64,000 nt of DNA from Astyanax mexicanus (Eukaryota > Chordata > Actinopteri > Characiformes > Acestrorhamphidae). The stretch is from assembly GCF_023375975.1 (NCBI RefSeq), contig NC_064426.1, positions 24,316,001-24,380,000 of the forward strand, in the 5' to 3' direction. The position numbers and the translations under genes were made by a program. Below the pieces are notes generated by a model. The model saw only the letters and a program-made list of their open reading frames with translations. It made no database searches and was not told the origin of the DNA. This document shows positions 21,111-32,761 of the stretch, piece by piece (within the stretch, counting starts at the first letter, position 1; each line of letters starts with the position of its first letter).

Positions 21111-21123
21111 ACAATGCACATTT
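21111..21123. repeat. Target-site duplication of the LINE-1, right copy
   Basis: ACAATGCACATTT, identical to 16681-16693. Confidence 0.85.
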
Positions 21124-21980
21124 AATAAAACTTAAATCTAAAATCTAAAAAAAGTTGGTGAGAGTTAATATTTGAAGTTTCAATACATATAAAAATTAAT
21201 GATCTCGGCTAAAGGTTTCAATTTGGCAAACCGCATGTCGTTTTCTTCAAAACTTAAAAGTTTGAGTTGGCCTCAAAACTCGAAAAATCTTGTGCTGTAA
21301 GTTGCCTTGAAATTTTGAGTTTTCTCAACTTTCTTTTTATTTTACAGTGCAGGAATACACCTCATTTGACTGCATTTTTAGGCCAGTGGTCAGAAAAAGG
21401 TAGAAAAAGTGTAGGAAAGCAAATCACTGTGCTTACATTTGCTTACTAAAATACTGATTACAGTGGAGGCGGATCTGTTCTGTGGTGAAATGGACGGTGA
21501 ATAAATACTTTAGAAACATGGGTTGGCAGTAATGTGGTGGAAAAGATGGTCTAAAAGACAATACTTCAGACTTATTCAGAATCATTTTCTTGCTCGGCAG
21601 GCTCGAGCCTCTGAGTGCTTATTAACCTATTAGATGGTTCTTTCACCTGCATTGAAATGACCCTCCTTTTACTGTACAGTTCTTCAGCTTGCCCTCGTTT
21701 TCTTGGTGTCAGCCTGATGCTAATTTCTGGCTGCATTATGTTGTGCAGAGAGATCATTAAAACGGGCTGATAAGGCTTGGTAGCTGGATAAAGAGCAGAG
21801 GTCTCTCCTCACAAAAGGTTAATTAATGAGCGCTCATGTTGAGCTCTGGCCTTCAGGGTCTTTACGCAGGTGCCTCTTTATCCCCCTCGGCTACAAAGCA
21901 TCCGCCATTCTTATTAAGATGTACAAAGGCCTTTGATGTGCAGCTAAATTGTCCTCTGGCGGTAAAGAATGCGGCGAACG
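21124..21980. other. Single-copy sequence, no gene recognised
   Basis: About 850 bp; no exon or repeat supported. The last bases start the duplicated block described next. Confidence 0.4.
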
Positions 21981-22387
21981 GATGCCCAATTGGGACAAAA
22001 AAGGTAGATGTGCTCTGTGGTTAATGTCGCTTAAATGTAATACAATCCCCTCCAAAATATAGAATAGAATAAGAAAAAAAATAGAAAAAGTATTCTACAC
22101 CTGCAAACCTACCAAGACACGGCTATTCCACCGAACTGACAGATCAAGTAAGGAGAGCACAGGTCAGAGAAGCAGACTACAGGCCTATGGTCACTCTGCA
22201 GGAGCTGCAGAAATCCACAACTCAGTTGGGAGAATCTGTATACAGGACAACTATCATAAGTCATACGCTCCACAAATATGGCCTTTATAGAAGAGTGTCA
22301 AGAAGAATGGATGCCCAATTGGGACAAAAAAGGTAGATGTGCTCTGTGATTAATGTCGCTTACATGTAATACAATCCCCTCCAAAAG
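21981..22387. repeat. Duplicated flank with a Tc1 fragment between the copies
   Basis: GGATGCCCAATTGGGACAAA and the following 75 bp, up to the Tc1 end ACAATCCCCTCCAAAA, occur at 21981-22057 and again at 22309-22387. Between them, 22068-22300 is nearly identical to 23475-23697 inside the Tc1-like element that follows. It represents a rearranged second copy of that transposon's left flank and interior. Confidence 0.8.
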
Positions 22388-22522
22388 TATTGTAGCAGTG
22401 AGGTCAATCCTTTTTTTTTTTTTTGCTGTAAACTAAAAACACTTGGATTTGAAAATAAATTAAGAATATAAGACAAAATATCAATATTTTAACTTTTATT
22501 TACCTTCCAACCACAAACTTAA

Positions 22523-23127
22523 AGGACTACTATGTAACTAATTTTCAGTGGTAAATGATAAAATGATCAGGATGTATCATCAGATATTAAGAAAACATAT
22601 TGAGTGAAAGCACTGGCAGCTCTTGTCAGCACGGCTTCAGCAGTACGTTCCTATTTTAAATGTGCAGTCCGTCCTGGGTTTTGTGTTTGTTTTGTCCTCT
22701 GACTCCTTCTGCTGCTCGTTCCCCAACACTAACTCCACCCACCGAGGTTGCCAGACGTAACACTACACTACAGCGATCGGGGCTCGCGTGGTCCGACACC
22801 ACGGCACACCGCAACACATCGCAGGGCTCGCGTGGCCCGACACACCGCGGAGCTTTAGCTCTCCCTCGTGTAACATACAGTCAATATAACTCTAGATACT
22901 GGTTTTAGAAGAGTTTAGAATTGCTGTATTTCTCCTCTCCTCTCGCTCGTACTCTCCGCCTCTCCTAGTCTTAACGTTGTGTAGATTCAGCCTGCTGAAT
23001 TTGGCAACCCAAATAAGTTTTGTGGCTGGGGAGGGGTGGGCGGAGCAGACTACTCTCTGTGGTGTTTTGAAATTGGACTGCTGTAGCCATTTCACACACT
23101 TGCTCTCAGATCCTACATAATGCACCT
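22523..23127. mobile_element. TTAA-flanked non-autonomous element inside Tc1-like 1
   Basis: Bounded by TTAA at 22519-22522 and 23128-23131. The ends are AGGACTACTATGTAAC and, on the other strand, AGGTGCATTATGTAGG, which match imperfectly as inverted repeats. Within it GGGCTCGCGTGG(T/C)CCGACAC occurs twice (about 22778 and 22825). CpG-rich compared with its AT-rich host. Removing it and one TTAA would leave continuous Tc1 sequence. Confidence 0.7.
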
Positions 23128-23351
23128 TTAAATTTATTTTATTGAGATTTTAAGTGATAGACAACCACACAGTATTACATAAGTGTGAACTGCAACAAAA
23201 ATACATTATTGTATTTTAATACATTATTTTCAAAATGTTTATCAAATAAAAATCTGAAAATTGTGATGTGCAAAAGTATTCCAGCTGTGCATAATTTTTT
23301 TTTTAGTCTCAGTATAAATACAGCTATAAATACAGCTGAACAAACAGCATC

Positions 23352-24270
23352 ATGAAGACCAAGCAACTCACCAGACAGGTCAAAGAGATAAAGTTGTGGA
23401 GAAGTTTAAAGCAGAGTCAGGTTATAAAAAAACACATCCCATGCAGCAGTGTACAATCCATCATCCCAAAAAATAGAAAAAGTATTCTACACCTGCAAAC
23501 CTACCAAGACACGGCTATTCCACCGAACTGACAGATCAAGTAAGGAGAGCACAGGTCAGAGAAGCAGACTACAGGCCTATGGTCACTCTGGAGGAGCTGC
23601 AGAAATCCACAACTCAGTTGGGAGAATCTATATACAGGACAACTATCATAAGTCATACGCTCCACAAATATGGCCTTTATAGAAGAGTGTCAAGAAGAAA
23701 GATATAGTTAAAAGAAAACTGTAGCAAACATGTGGAAGAAGGTGCTGTGGTCAGATGAGACCAATCTTGAACTTCCTTTTTTTTCTAAATGGTCTAAAAA
23801 CCGCTATATGGGGAGGAAAAGTAAACACTGCTCATCATCCTGAACACACCATCCCTACTGTGAAACATGGTGGTGGCAGCATCATGCTGTAGAGATGCTA
23901 TTCCTTAGCAGGCATAGGGAAGCTGGTCAGAGTTGATGGAAAAATGGATGGAGCTAAATACAGTGAAATCCTGAAGAAAATCTGTTAAAGGCAACAAAAG
24001 ACTTGAGACTGGAAAGGAGATTCACCTTCCAGCAAGACAATGACCCTAAACATATAGCCAGAGCTACAGTGGAAAGGTTTAGATGGCTGAGCTTGAGCTG
24101 TTTCATAAAGAAGAATGAGCAAAAATCCTCAGTCTCTAAATGTGCAAAGCTGGTAGAGACAAACCCCAACGCACTTACAGCTGTAATTGCAGCAAATGGT
24201 GGCTCACAATGTTTCTGTCATCAACTGCTGCAGGTTTTATCCTGCACACCAGTGACGACTTTCTTCTTCA
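23352..24270 (+). pseudogene. Tc1-like transposase 1, broken
   Basis: Recognisable Tc1 pieces in several frames: LTRQVKEIKLWRS at the start, LWSDETN (about 23745-23765) with the first metal-binding aspartate, a GGGSIM-like stretch (23868-23890), FQQDNDPKHIARAT (24027-24068) holding the second acidic box, and CAKLVETNPNALTAVIAANGG at the end. Many stops and frameshifts. A working protein would cut and paste the transposon at TA sites; this one cannot. Confidence 0.8.
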
Positions 24271-24722
24271 GGACATTCTAAATGTCTGGCTATGGACAAT
24301 ATTTGTGCAATGGTTCTAATTGATTTTTTGCTTGTTTTCACCCATAGACAGCTCTCTGATTTTCATGTTGGTTACTCCTCTAAATGTAAATGCACAGTCT
24401 GTACAGATAAAACCTAAATCTGAAACTGAAAAGCTGAAATTAGCGCTATTTATTGTTTGAATAATCAGTGTATCAGGACACACCTGGGCACCAAAACACT
24501 CCTTACAGTCACATGTTCCAATACTTTTGCTCACAAGAAAAATGGGTGGGTTCAGACAGAAGTTTCTATCTTCTGAATTGTGTATCAAATCCAGATAGCG
24601 TGTATCAAAACCTGGAAATAAAAGCTGAAATTTGAATATTACTATTTTAATGTCAAATGCAAATGTTTTTGATCTACAGCAGAAATAAAGAGACTGACCT
24701 CACTACTTTTGGAGGTCACTGT

Positions 24723-25535
24723 ATTTATGTAGTTGGATGCTCAAGGACAACGTTGCTCTAAGTCAAGGTGAGCGACGGCTATTAAGCAAATTTTTGGAGA
24801 CCATAAATGAAGGACAGTTGCATAGTCATTGAAAAAAAACAGCTTCATGCTTTTTGCTTCTCTCTCTCTCTCTCTCTCTCTCTATTATCAATTTTAGAGA
24901 ATGTTAGATAGAATATGGGAACTAAAGGGTGGGTGGTTATTTCATTATTTCATTTGACATTTCAGTGACAAACTGGTGAAAACTGTGAGCATAGGAATGG
25001 ACATTTAATTAAAGTTTTGAAAAATCTTTCAAAAGAGGGTATAATTCTTTATCCTGTAATTTTATTAGACACATTAAAGTATTTATATGCTTTTCATGGT
25101 CAGCTATGACTGAAGATTCAATTCCATTACGCTGCCTTTTTTAGGTTCGCGGTCAATATTTTAATGACTTCCTAATATCACTGGAGTCATCCTACATTAT
25201 TATCATTTCCTAATTATGTGACATCTTCAGAGTCGGGCTTGGTTTGAGGTTTAAGTAATTGAGAGACAGTCAGACATAATGGGTTTGTCTGTGAGAAAGT
25301 CTCCATCTCATTCCTCCCCTGTGTGACATTATTTAAGAGGAAGAGCATTAGGCAGATAAATGAAACGGCAGGAGAGATAAGGGAAGTTCAAAGAATTAGT
25401 CTTCTTCAGCAAGATACGCAATTCATTCAGGTAATTCCAAAGGCTCGGGGCATCGAAAATAAGCAAATGTGCTGAAAATATTTCTGTGGATTTTATATTT
25501 TGTTGAAGTGTTGAAGTTACTGGAGTGTAAGCAGA
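24723..25535. other. Single-copy sequence with a (CT)n
   Basis: (CT)n at 24859-24883. The 25050-25330 part is compositionally even and has no repeat partner in the window; no exon found. Confidence 0.4.
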
Positions 25536-25606
25536 TTTTTTTTGTTTTTGCATTTTTCAGATTATCAAACAAACTTTAATATCAGACAAATATAACCTAA
25601 GTGATT

Positions 25607-26158
25607 ATCGTCGCTGTCCTATGAAAAACACTTAATGATGTTATGTAATAACCAAAGTTTGGGAGAAGGACCACGCCCGAACTCTACATTCTAACTCCAC
25701 CCCGTATCAATCAACCATCCTATAAATACCTCCCCTAACTAACTACCTCTCGTGACGAAAGTTCGCAACCCACCTCCTCCCCAACAACCCCCTTTTCTAC
25801 TCTTCCACTTCTTATTAAATAAAAGGGGGGGATATAACTGCACGCTTCTTCAGCACGCAGTTCAGAACTCCAGCCCAAATTTCCCTGAGTTCCCTCCCCT
25901 TTTTCTTCTTCTTTCTCTACTTCTTTAGGCGTGGTCCGCACTTAGCAAATCTCCATTTTTGTTGATTTTCAGATTTCCTACATAATTCGAACAAACAAAC
26001 TATCCCTTAGACTGTGCAAAAGTTTCTTGATGAACGGACCAATAGAAACTCTTCAAGATGACCTGAAATAAACTCTTTGTACATTGACTTTACAAGGTTT
26101 TTTCTTTCTCCTGTAAAGTTGTTGTTTTGGAGATAAGTGTTTTTCATTGGACAGCGAC
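25607..26158. mobile_element. Non-autonomous inverted-repeat element inside Tc1-like 2
   Basis: Ends CGTCGCTGTCC(T/A)ATGAAAAA then CACTTA are inverted repeats of 26 bp with one or two mismatches. The interior is GC-richer on the left, with a TATA-like TATAAATA at about 25721 and a G run at about 25826. A decayed relative lies at 16140-16395. Superfamily not assigned. Confidence 0.75.
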
Positions 26159-26329
26159 GATATAAAAAGCACTTTTAAAATGATGATTTCCTTTATTAAG
26201 GAAAAATAAAAAGTGTTTGCCCCCACAATAAATGAACTGTGATTAACCACACTTTTTGAAAAGCTGAGTTTAATTTTACTACTAACCACAACCAGGCCTG
26301 ATTACTGCCAGACCTGTAGAATCAACAAA

Positions 26330-27305
26330 TCACTTAAATATAATCTATCTGACAACATAAAGCAGGTAAAATATCTCAAAAAAGCAACACATTATGCTGT
26401 GATCTAAAGAAATTCAAAAAACAATGAGAAAACAAACTCATTCACATCTATCAGTCTGGAAAAGGTTACAAGTCATTTCTAAGACTTTAGGACTCAAGCA
26501 ACCACAGTAAGACCTATTATTCACAAATGGACAAACCATAGAACACTGGTGAACCTGCCCTGGGGTAATCACCTGACTGGAATTATTTCAAAAGGGCATG
26601 GACAACTCATCCAGGAGGTCACATTAGAACCCAGAACAACATTTAAAGAACGGCATGTCTTATTTGTCTCAGTTAAGGTCAGTGTTAATGATTCAATTAA
26701 AAGAAAGAGTCTGGGTGAAAATGGTCTACATTGGAGAGTTCTAAGGCAAAAAAAAAAACAACAACTGCTGAGCAAAAAGAACACAACGGCCCATCTCACT
26801 TTACCAACAAACATTTTAATGATCGCCAGAACTTTGGGTAAATATCCTTTGGACTTATGTAATAAATTATGTAACACATAATTTCAGAAAAATAACATTA
26901 TAACTGAACGTAAAACATGGTGGTGGTAGTGTGATGGCCTGGGGCAGGATAAATTGCTGTAATAGATGGAACCAGGAATTCTGCTGTTTACCAGACAATC
27001 CTGAAGAAGAATATCCAGCCATCTGTTTGTGACCTCAAGCTCAGGTGTATTTGGGTTCTGCAGCAGGACAATGACCCAAAGCACACAAACAAGTTCACCT
27101 CTGAATGGCTTAAAAAGAAAAATGAATAAATGAAGGTTTTGGAGTGGTCTAGCCAAAGTCTGTTTGAGATGCTGTGGATGATCTTAAACAGGCGGTTTAT
27201 GCTGAAAAATCCTTCAATTTGGCTGAATTAAAATTATTCTATAAAGACGAGTGGACTACAATTCCTCCACAGAGGCGTGAAAGACTCGTTGCTAGCTATC
27301 GGTAA
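26330..27305 (+). pseudogene. Tc1-like transposase 2, broken
   Basis: Tc1 motifs in order: a region that in Tc1 binds the ends (26440-26560), KHGGGSVMAWG-like sequence (26915-26945), QQDNDPKHTN (27061-27090) with the acidic box, a VLEWSSQSLFEMLW-like stretch (27137-27178) and a C-terminal RRERLVASYR-like end (27276-27303). Stops and frameshifts throughout. Confidence 0.8.
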
Positions 27306-27490
27306 AGTTTTATTGCAGTTGTTGCTGCCAAGGATGGCACAACCAAGTTATTCGTTTTTTTTTCTTTAAAAAAATAATTTTATTATTTTAAGAGTGCTTT
27401 TTTATATTTACTCAAGTTATCTTTGTCTGATATTAAATTTTGTTTGATAATTGGAAAGATATTAGTATGACAAAAAAGCAAAACTCGGAA

Positions 27491-28495
27491 GATACTCAAA
27501 CAAGCTACTACTCACACTATACACTCACACATTCACACTTCAATTCCAAGAAAGTCTCATTGCCTCACACCCCTGGGGTTTCGCGGTGGAAATAATCGGC
27601 TCAGGCTGGTGTGGAATTGTCAATTAAGCATTAAATTCCTGAAAACAGACTCGCAGTGGAAGAGATTTTTTGACAGGTAGCTCTGGCTTTCCTCACCACA
27701 ACCATGTATGACATTTGCCCGACTCCTTTATTGTTGTTGCAGTCAACTTGTCAGTGCAAAATTGAAATCATTGCATGGGCACCCTACTGAGATACTGAGA
27801 TATTCCCCTGAAATACGTATATAGAACGAGCTGGTAACACTGCTTTTACTGGGCTCGCTGTGCAGGAGCATTACACAGTCCGAACAGCATAACAGTGAAT
27901 TCAAAGACTCAGCACAGCACTTTCAGAGCGATATTCTAAAAAAATCAATTTTTTTACCCGGTTCCTCTTCTGCCTTCTGAAAGACAATACAAAAGTCACT
28001 CAATCATTCCAGACACAGCCCCTTAACACCCTCCACCGCAGCCAATCACGAAGCATTTTCTTCTCTGGATTCAGGTAGCGGGGAATGCAGCATCAAAGCA
28101 GCGCAGATCAAATCGCGAGCATGCTTGCACTGATTATCTGCTGAATATGAATTGGGAATGCAGTGTTGGCTTGTGTGAGTCCATGCAGTATAAGAAAGCA
28201 GTATGTTTGCACATTATTTAAATGTATTTTTGAATAATTTACATTTTCTGGCAAGTTTTGCCAGTTGAAAATGGCTCAACTAAACAAAAAAAGTTATGGT
28301 GCATCAACCTTTAGTTTGCAAGTTTTTTTCTGACTTTTTCTGACTCATGCTTTCTGTAATTTATGTTTTTTGTAGAATAGTTTGATATATATATATTTAG
28401 AATATGTTTTTACTGTATATCTGTCCAAATGTTCTTGTTAAATCTGTTTATAACCACCTTCAAACAGCCTGTAACTGTTGAGTTTTAGTCGAGTT
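27491..28495. other. Single-copy sequence, no gene recognised
   Basis: About 1 kb; 27880-28200 is somewhat GC-richer. No repeat partner and no convincing exon. Confidence 0.4.
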
Positions 28496-28870
28496 TTTCT
28501 TTTACATTGTTATTGATATGTTTTTGTCATTTTGACATTTTGACATTTTTTTTTTATTTTATTAAATCAATTTCATTATTTTATTTATTTCACTCCTTGT
28601 TTTATTTTTGGCCTTTTATCTTTTCATTTAATTTATTTCATCCTTTAATTTTTTTCTTATCTTCTGTTTTACCTTTTATTTACTTTCTTTTTCTTTTGCA
28701 TTGTTATCTATATGTTTTTGTCATTTTGACATTTTTATTTATTTTATTAAATGAATTTCATTATTTTATTTATTTTACTCCTTGTTTTATTTTTGAGCGT
28801 TTATCTTTTTTTTCATCCTTTAATTTATTTTATCTTCAGTTTTTTTATATATTTTTTATTTAATAGTCCT
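28496..28870. repeat. T-rich tandem duplication, 194-bp period
   Basis: GTTAT(T/C)(G/T)ATATGTTTTTGTC at 28509 and 28703, with the next 150 bp repeated. Runs of TTTATTTT dominate. Open frames here are compositional. Confidence 0.75.
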
Positions 28871-28989
28871 TTATATCTTTTTATCTTTTATTATTCTAAT
28901 TATTTATCTCTTTCTATTATTGCTTTATATTTTAGTCTGTCCACTTATCCTTTTATTTTGAATTATATTTATGATTCTTAAATAAATCT

Positions 28990-29218
28990 TATGTTATTTG
29001 CTTGTTTTTGTAATACTTTTACTATTTAATTTTTATTGTTTTGTTTTTTTATTTTATAAAGTTTCTTATTTTATCTCCCCTGATTAAAAACTTGATTTCA
29101 ATTTGTATATATTTTTTTTTCTTCAGCCTCTTTAAGATGTAAATGCTCGGCTGCATTGAAAATGAGGGTTACCTGTAATGTATTATCAAGTAAAAATATA
29201 GGTTGATTGGTTGATTGA
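28990..29218 (+). mobile_element. Probable retroposon 3' end
   Basis: TGTAAATGCTCGGCTGCATT, GAAAATGAGGGTTACC and ATATAGGTTGATTGG, ending in TTGATTGATTG, match the reverse of 52455-52545. A short tandem tail at one end suggests a LINE or SINE 3' end. Confidence 0.5.
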
Positions 29219-29677
29219 TTGTTACCTTGGAAACATAAAAAAAAAAAATAGACATAAATCCCCAAACATATGGCCTGTACTTAATGACAAAATTTCCTTT
29301 GGAAACAAACACATAAAAGGCAGTGAAATATGCATTTTAAACTAAGCATTTAATCTCCCATTCAGTTTGACATCAATTATAATGTAACGTGTGGAAAATC
29401 CATAAAATCCTGCTTTAGACAAGCCCTGTTGAATCTAGATTAATTAAAGGACTTAAGAAATTAAGTCACATAATGGTGGTAAATGTTAACTCTGCTGTCA
29501 GCTCTGTTACTGATTTATTGTAAATAGTTTAAACTGAAACGTTAAATTTTTTATATTATATTCCTTGTGCGATCTTAACAATCTGTTAAAAATTACCTGC
29601 CTTACAAAAGCCCCAAAATAAAGCAGCTTAATTGAATTTTCAATCCAAAATCTATTTTATATGATGAAACAACCTGT

Positions 29678-29678
<1 letters not shown>
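29219..29678. other. No feature recognised
   Basis: AT-rich; nothing supported. Confidence 0.4.

Positions 29679-29765
<87 letters not shown>
29679..29765. repeat. Compound microsatellite (TA)n(GA)n(GATA)n
   Basis: (TA)18, then (GA)12, then seven GATA units, with no gaps. Confidence 0.95.
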
Positions 29766-29766
<1 letters not shown>

Positions 29767-30412
29767 CTTAGTTATATGAGCTTAATGCTCATTAACAGCC
29801 CAAAAATACAGCTACAAACGACAAAATCAATGCTTAATACAAAATGCCTACAAAACGCCAGGTCAGCCAAAACATTAAGTACACACAAAAACTCACCAGT
29901 CAGACGGCCTATTATTATGAATTAGTTTCACATTGAAGGACAGCCTTTATAAAGGCTTTTTAATATGATGTGACACAATATCTATTGTGTTATTTACCGT
30001 TGCAATTCCATTATAGTTCGCTAACTATTAAACTAATCCAGCATGAGCTCCGTTTTACACTAAGCAACGCGCGTAGCCCCTTCAGCACAGCGCCGAGAAA
30101 GGGTAAGACTGTCATGGCCCCGCCCCCGAAGTGAAAATCATGAATCTGATTGGTTAGTTTGTCCTGCGACTTTGCTAATATACTCATTACTACACCCTTC
30201 AAAAAATCAGGCAAAGGGTCCACGCAGACACACAGGGGCAGAAGCCGTTTAAAAAAAAGCTTTGATTGGTTAAATCCACTGTCAGCCATGATAAGAGTCC
30301 TGTAGCATCTGAAAAATGCAGACTAATGCTTTGAATTAGTTGCTGTTTTTTATTTTAGTTAATTTATAAAATATATGCTTATAGTTTACAATAACTATAA
30401 TATATGTTTCAC
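29766..30412. other. No feature recognised
   Basis: A modest GC-rich patch near 30060-30130 (GCAACGCGCG, CCCCGCCCCCG). No exon seen. Confidence 0.4.
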
Positions 30413-30424
30413 TGATAGATAGAC

Positions 30425-30498
<74 letters not shown>

Positions 30499-30500
30499 GT
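30413..30500. repeat. (GATA)n microsatellite
   Basis: About 21 units with one GACA variant. Unlike the array at 3551 there is no LINE next to it. Confidence 0.95.
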
Positions 30501-31559
30501 AGAATAAGAAACATATTTAAACATTAATTAAAACACAGAAGAATAGAAAATACAACTTACTATTCAAGGTAAAGATCTATCTGTAAACGGAGCAGTGCAA
30601 TATATGCTGATAATGCTCATTAAATAAATATAAATATGCATATGTTACAATTTATATGCATATGCATACATTTATCAATTCAACTCAAACGATATCCTTT
30701 CTTATTATATTCTTATTATTTCTTATACATTATTAGTATTTTTTGTTACACAATACAAAAAGACAATCAACAGTGAACAGTATTACATGTTTTTGTTATT
30801 TTAACCACAAACAAGCCAACTGTCATAACAGTTTTATTTATTTTTTTACACAGTACAGGTTTATTATTGCTATTATATAAATGTGAAGTAATAATAACTT
30901 CTGAATTTATTAGATTGAAAGGGAAAGAAAAAAGAAAAACTCTCTGAAAGCTGCCAGTTTGTCCGTCACACTCCTTGCTGGTCTTGACTCACGGTTGTCA
31001 AAATCTCAGCATGTGTTAGTAGGCGTGTGTGTTTGTGTGTATGTGTTAGTAGGTGTGTGTGTGGGTGTGTGTGTATTGAAGAGAGTTTGTGTGTGGCCTT
31101 TTTTCTGGTGTTTAAATACTTTTATAATTCACGGTCAAAAATGACCCATAACACAATCTTTGTACTGTACCCTAGTGGTTTTTAACACTTTTTCTAATGA
31201 TGTCATAAAATGTCAAGTTGGAAAAACGATAGTTTAAGGTATTTTTTCCACAGCTAAACATGGTAGTGGGTCACACAAGGGTTAAATGTACCAGAAATGT
31301 AAGCACAAGCCACGTTTCCTACATACAGTAAGTTTTCAAATGTGTGAAGCTGAAGTATTATCATGCATTACTCCGGTAGAAGTATAGATACTAGAAGTAA
31401 TAACATACTTCTCTAAGAGTTGAAGTACTGCTTTCAAAACTACTAAGTATAAAAGTAAAAGTAATGTAAAGGGATTTTTCTAAAAGCCATAAGGTTACCT
31501 TCAGTTTTAGCCACATATATGGCCATTGTAAATGAATGCATTTTAGTACAATGCAAATT
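30501..31559. other. Mostly unrecognised; (GT)n at 31023-31071
   Basis: Contains an interrupted GT-rich run. 31124-31284 has ATGACCCATAAC near one end and GGGTCACACAAGGGTTAA at the other, which may be a decayed piggyBac-like element. 31360-31480 has AAGTAAAAGTAATGTAAAG-type sequence seen in fish DNA elements. Neither is firm. Confidence 0.35.
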
Positions 31560-31928
31560 CTTTAGTTTCTGAATCAGTTTCTCTGATTTTGCTATTTATA
31601 GGTATATATTCGAGTAAAATAAATATTGCTGTTTTATTCTATAAACTACAGACAACATTTCTTCCAAATTCCAAATAAAAATATTGTCATTTAGAGCATT
31701 TATTTGCAGAAAAGGAGAAATGGCTGAAATAACAACAACAACAAAAAAAGCAGAGCTTTCAAACCTCAAATAATACAAAGAAAAATGTAAGAATTCAGAC
31801 ATCAATATTTGGTGGAATAACCCTGTTTTTTAATCACAGTTTTCATTCAACTTGGCATGTTCTCCTCCACCAGTCTTACACACTGCTTTTGGATAACTTT
31901 ATGCCTTTACTCCTGGTGCAAAAATTCT
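31560..31928 (-). mobile_element. MITE family M, copy E (ends lost)
   Basis: Inverted copy running from TTTCTGAATCAGTTTCTCTG to ACTCCTGGTGCAAAAATTC; both terminal repeats are missing. Confidence 0.75.
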
Positions 31929-32258
31929 TGTCTCATCTACCTATGTCTGCTATGTTCTTGCTGGAGTGTGACAAGATGTGCAGGTGTGATGGATTGTGTA
32001 TAAACCAATAGAATGACGGAATAATATTGATTCATACTTCTCTACATCCAATCACAATCAGATTCACTCTATCCTGATGGAGAGATTCATCTGGATAGGT
32101 TTTATTTATTTTTTCGTATGATGAAAAGTTGAAATTGAGTAGGAGTAACAAGACTACTTTTTAAAACGTGAGGAATAGAAAGTTCAGATAACTGTGTGAA
32201 AATGAAAGGAGTAAACAAAAAAGTAATCTGAAAAATAATTATTCCAGTATCAGTAAAA
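31929..32258. other. No feature recognised between MITE copies E and F
   Basis: About 330 bp of AT-rich DNA. It may belong to a host element into which copy F inserted, but no ends were found. Confidence 0.35.
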
Positions 32259-32712
32259 TTGCTCTGGTAAAAAAAAATAAAAAATTAAGTGGTCACTTCA
32301 GTTTCTGAATCAGTTTCTCTGTTGTTGCTATTTTTAGGTTTTTATTTGAGTAAAATGAACATTGTTGTTTTATTCTATAAACTACAGACAACTTTTCTCC
32401 CAAATTCCAAATAACAATATGGTCATTTTCATGTCGTTTTAAGAGTTTAGAAATCAATATTTGGTGGAACAACCCTGGATTTTAATCTCAGTTTTCATGC
32501 ATCTTGGCATATTCTCCTCCACCAGTCTTACACACTGCTTTTGGATAACTTTATGCCTTTACTCCTGGCTTGAAAAAAATCAAGCAGTTCAGCTTGGTTT
32601 GATGGCTTATGATCATCCATCTTCCTCTTGATTATATTATATAGGTTTTCAATTGGGTTAAATCAAAGAAGCTCATCATTTTTAAGTTGTTTCTATTTTT
32701 TCAGATCTGTAT
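32259..32712 (-). mobile_element. MITE family M, copy F (both ends, decayed)
   Basis: GCTCTGGTAAAAAAAAATAA at the left and TCAGATCTGTATA at the right are the two decayed terminal repeats. The interior has TGTAGTTTATAGAAT and GATGGCTTATGATCATCC in reverse. Confidence 0.75.
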
Positions 32713-32745
32713 ATAACCCACATTTCTACTTAAGTAATGTAAAAC

Positions 32746-32761
32746 ATAGTATTCATACTTG
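32746..32761. repeat. Target-site duplication, left copy
   Basis: ATAGTATTCATACTTG, identical to 32909-32924. Confidence 0.85.

Larger units (their letters stand above)
22371..24722 (+). mobile_element. Tc1-like transposon 1, degenerate
   Basis: Long inverted ends: CCTCCAAAAGTATTG then CAGTGAGGTCAATCC at the left pair with CTGACCTCACTACTTTTGGA and GGTCACTGTA at the right. The arms are similar for about 100 bp. The body carries a broken transposase and a separate 605-bp element at 22523-23127. TA flanks fit the Tc1/mariner target. Confidence 0.85.
25536..27490 (+). mobile_element. Tc1-like transposon 2, degenerate
   Basis: Left end around 25545-25605 (GATTATCAAACAAACTTTAA, TATCAGACAAATATAACC) pairs with the inverted right end around 27400-27485. 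The arms continue to TAAAAAGCACTTTTAAAAT beyond the nested element, for a total of about 150 bp. The body holds a broken transposase. Confidence 0.75.

Noticed and set aside
25676..25830. TATAAATA with GC-rich flank as a gene promoter
   Set aside because: It lies inside the inverted-repeat element at 25607-26158 with no coding sequence after it.
28507..28981. 118- and 76-codon Phe/Leu-rich frames
   Set aside because: T-rich duplicated sequence; the frames follow base composition.
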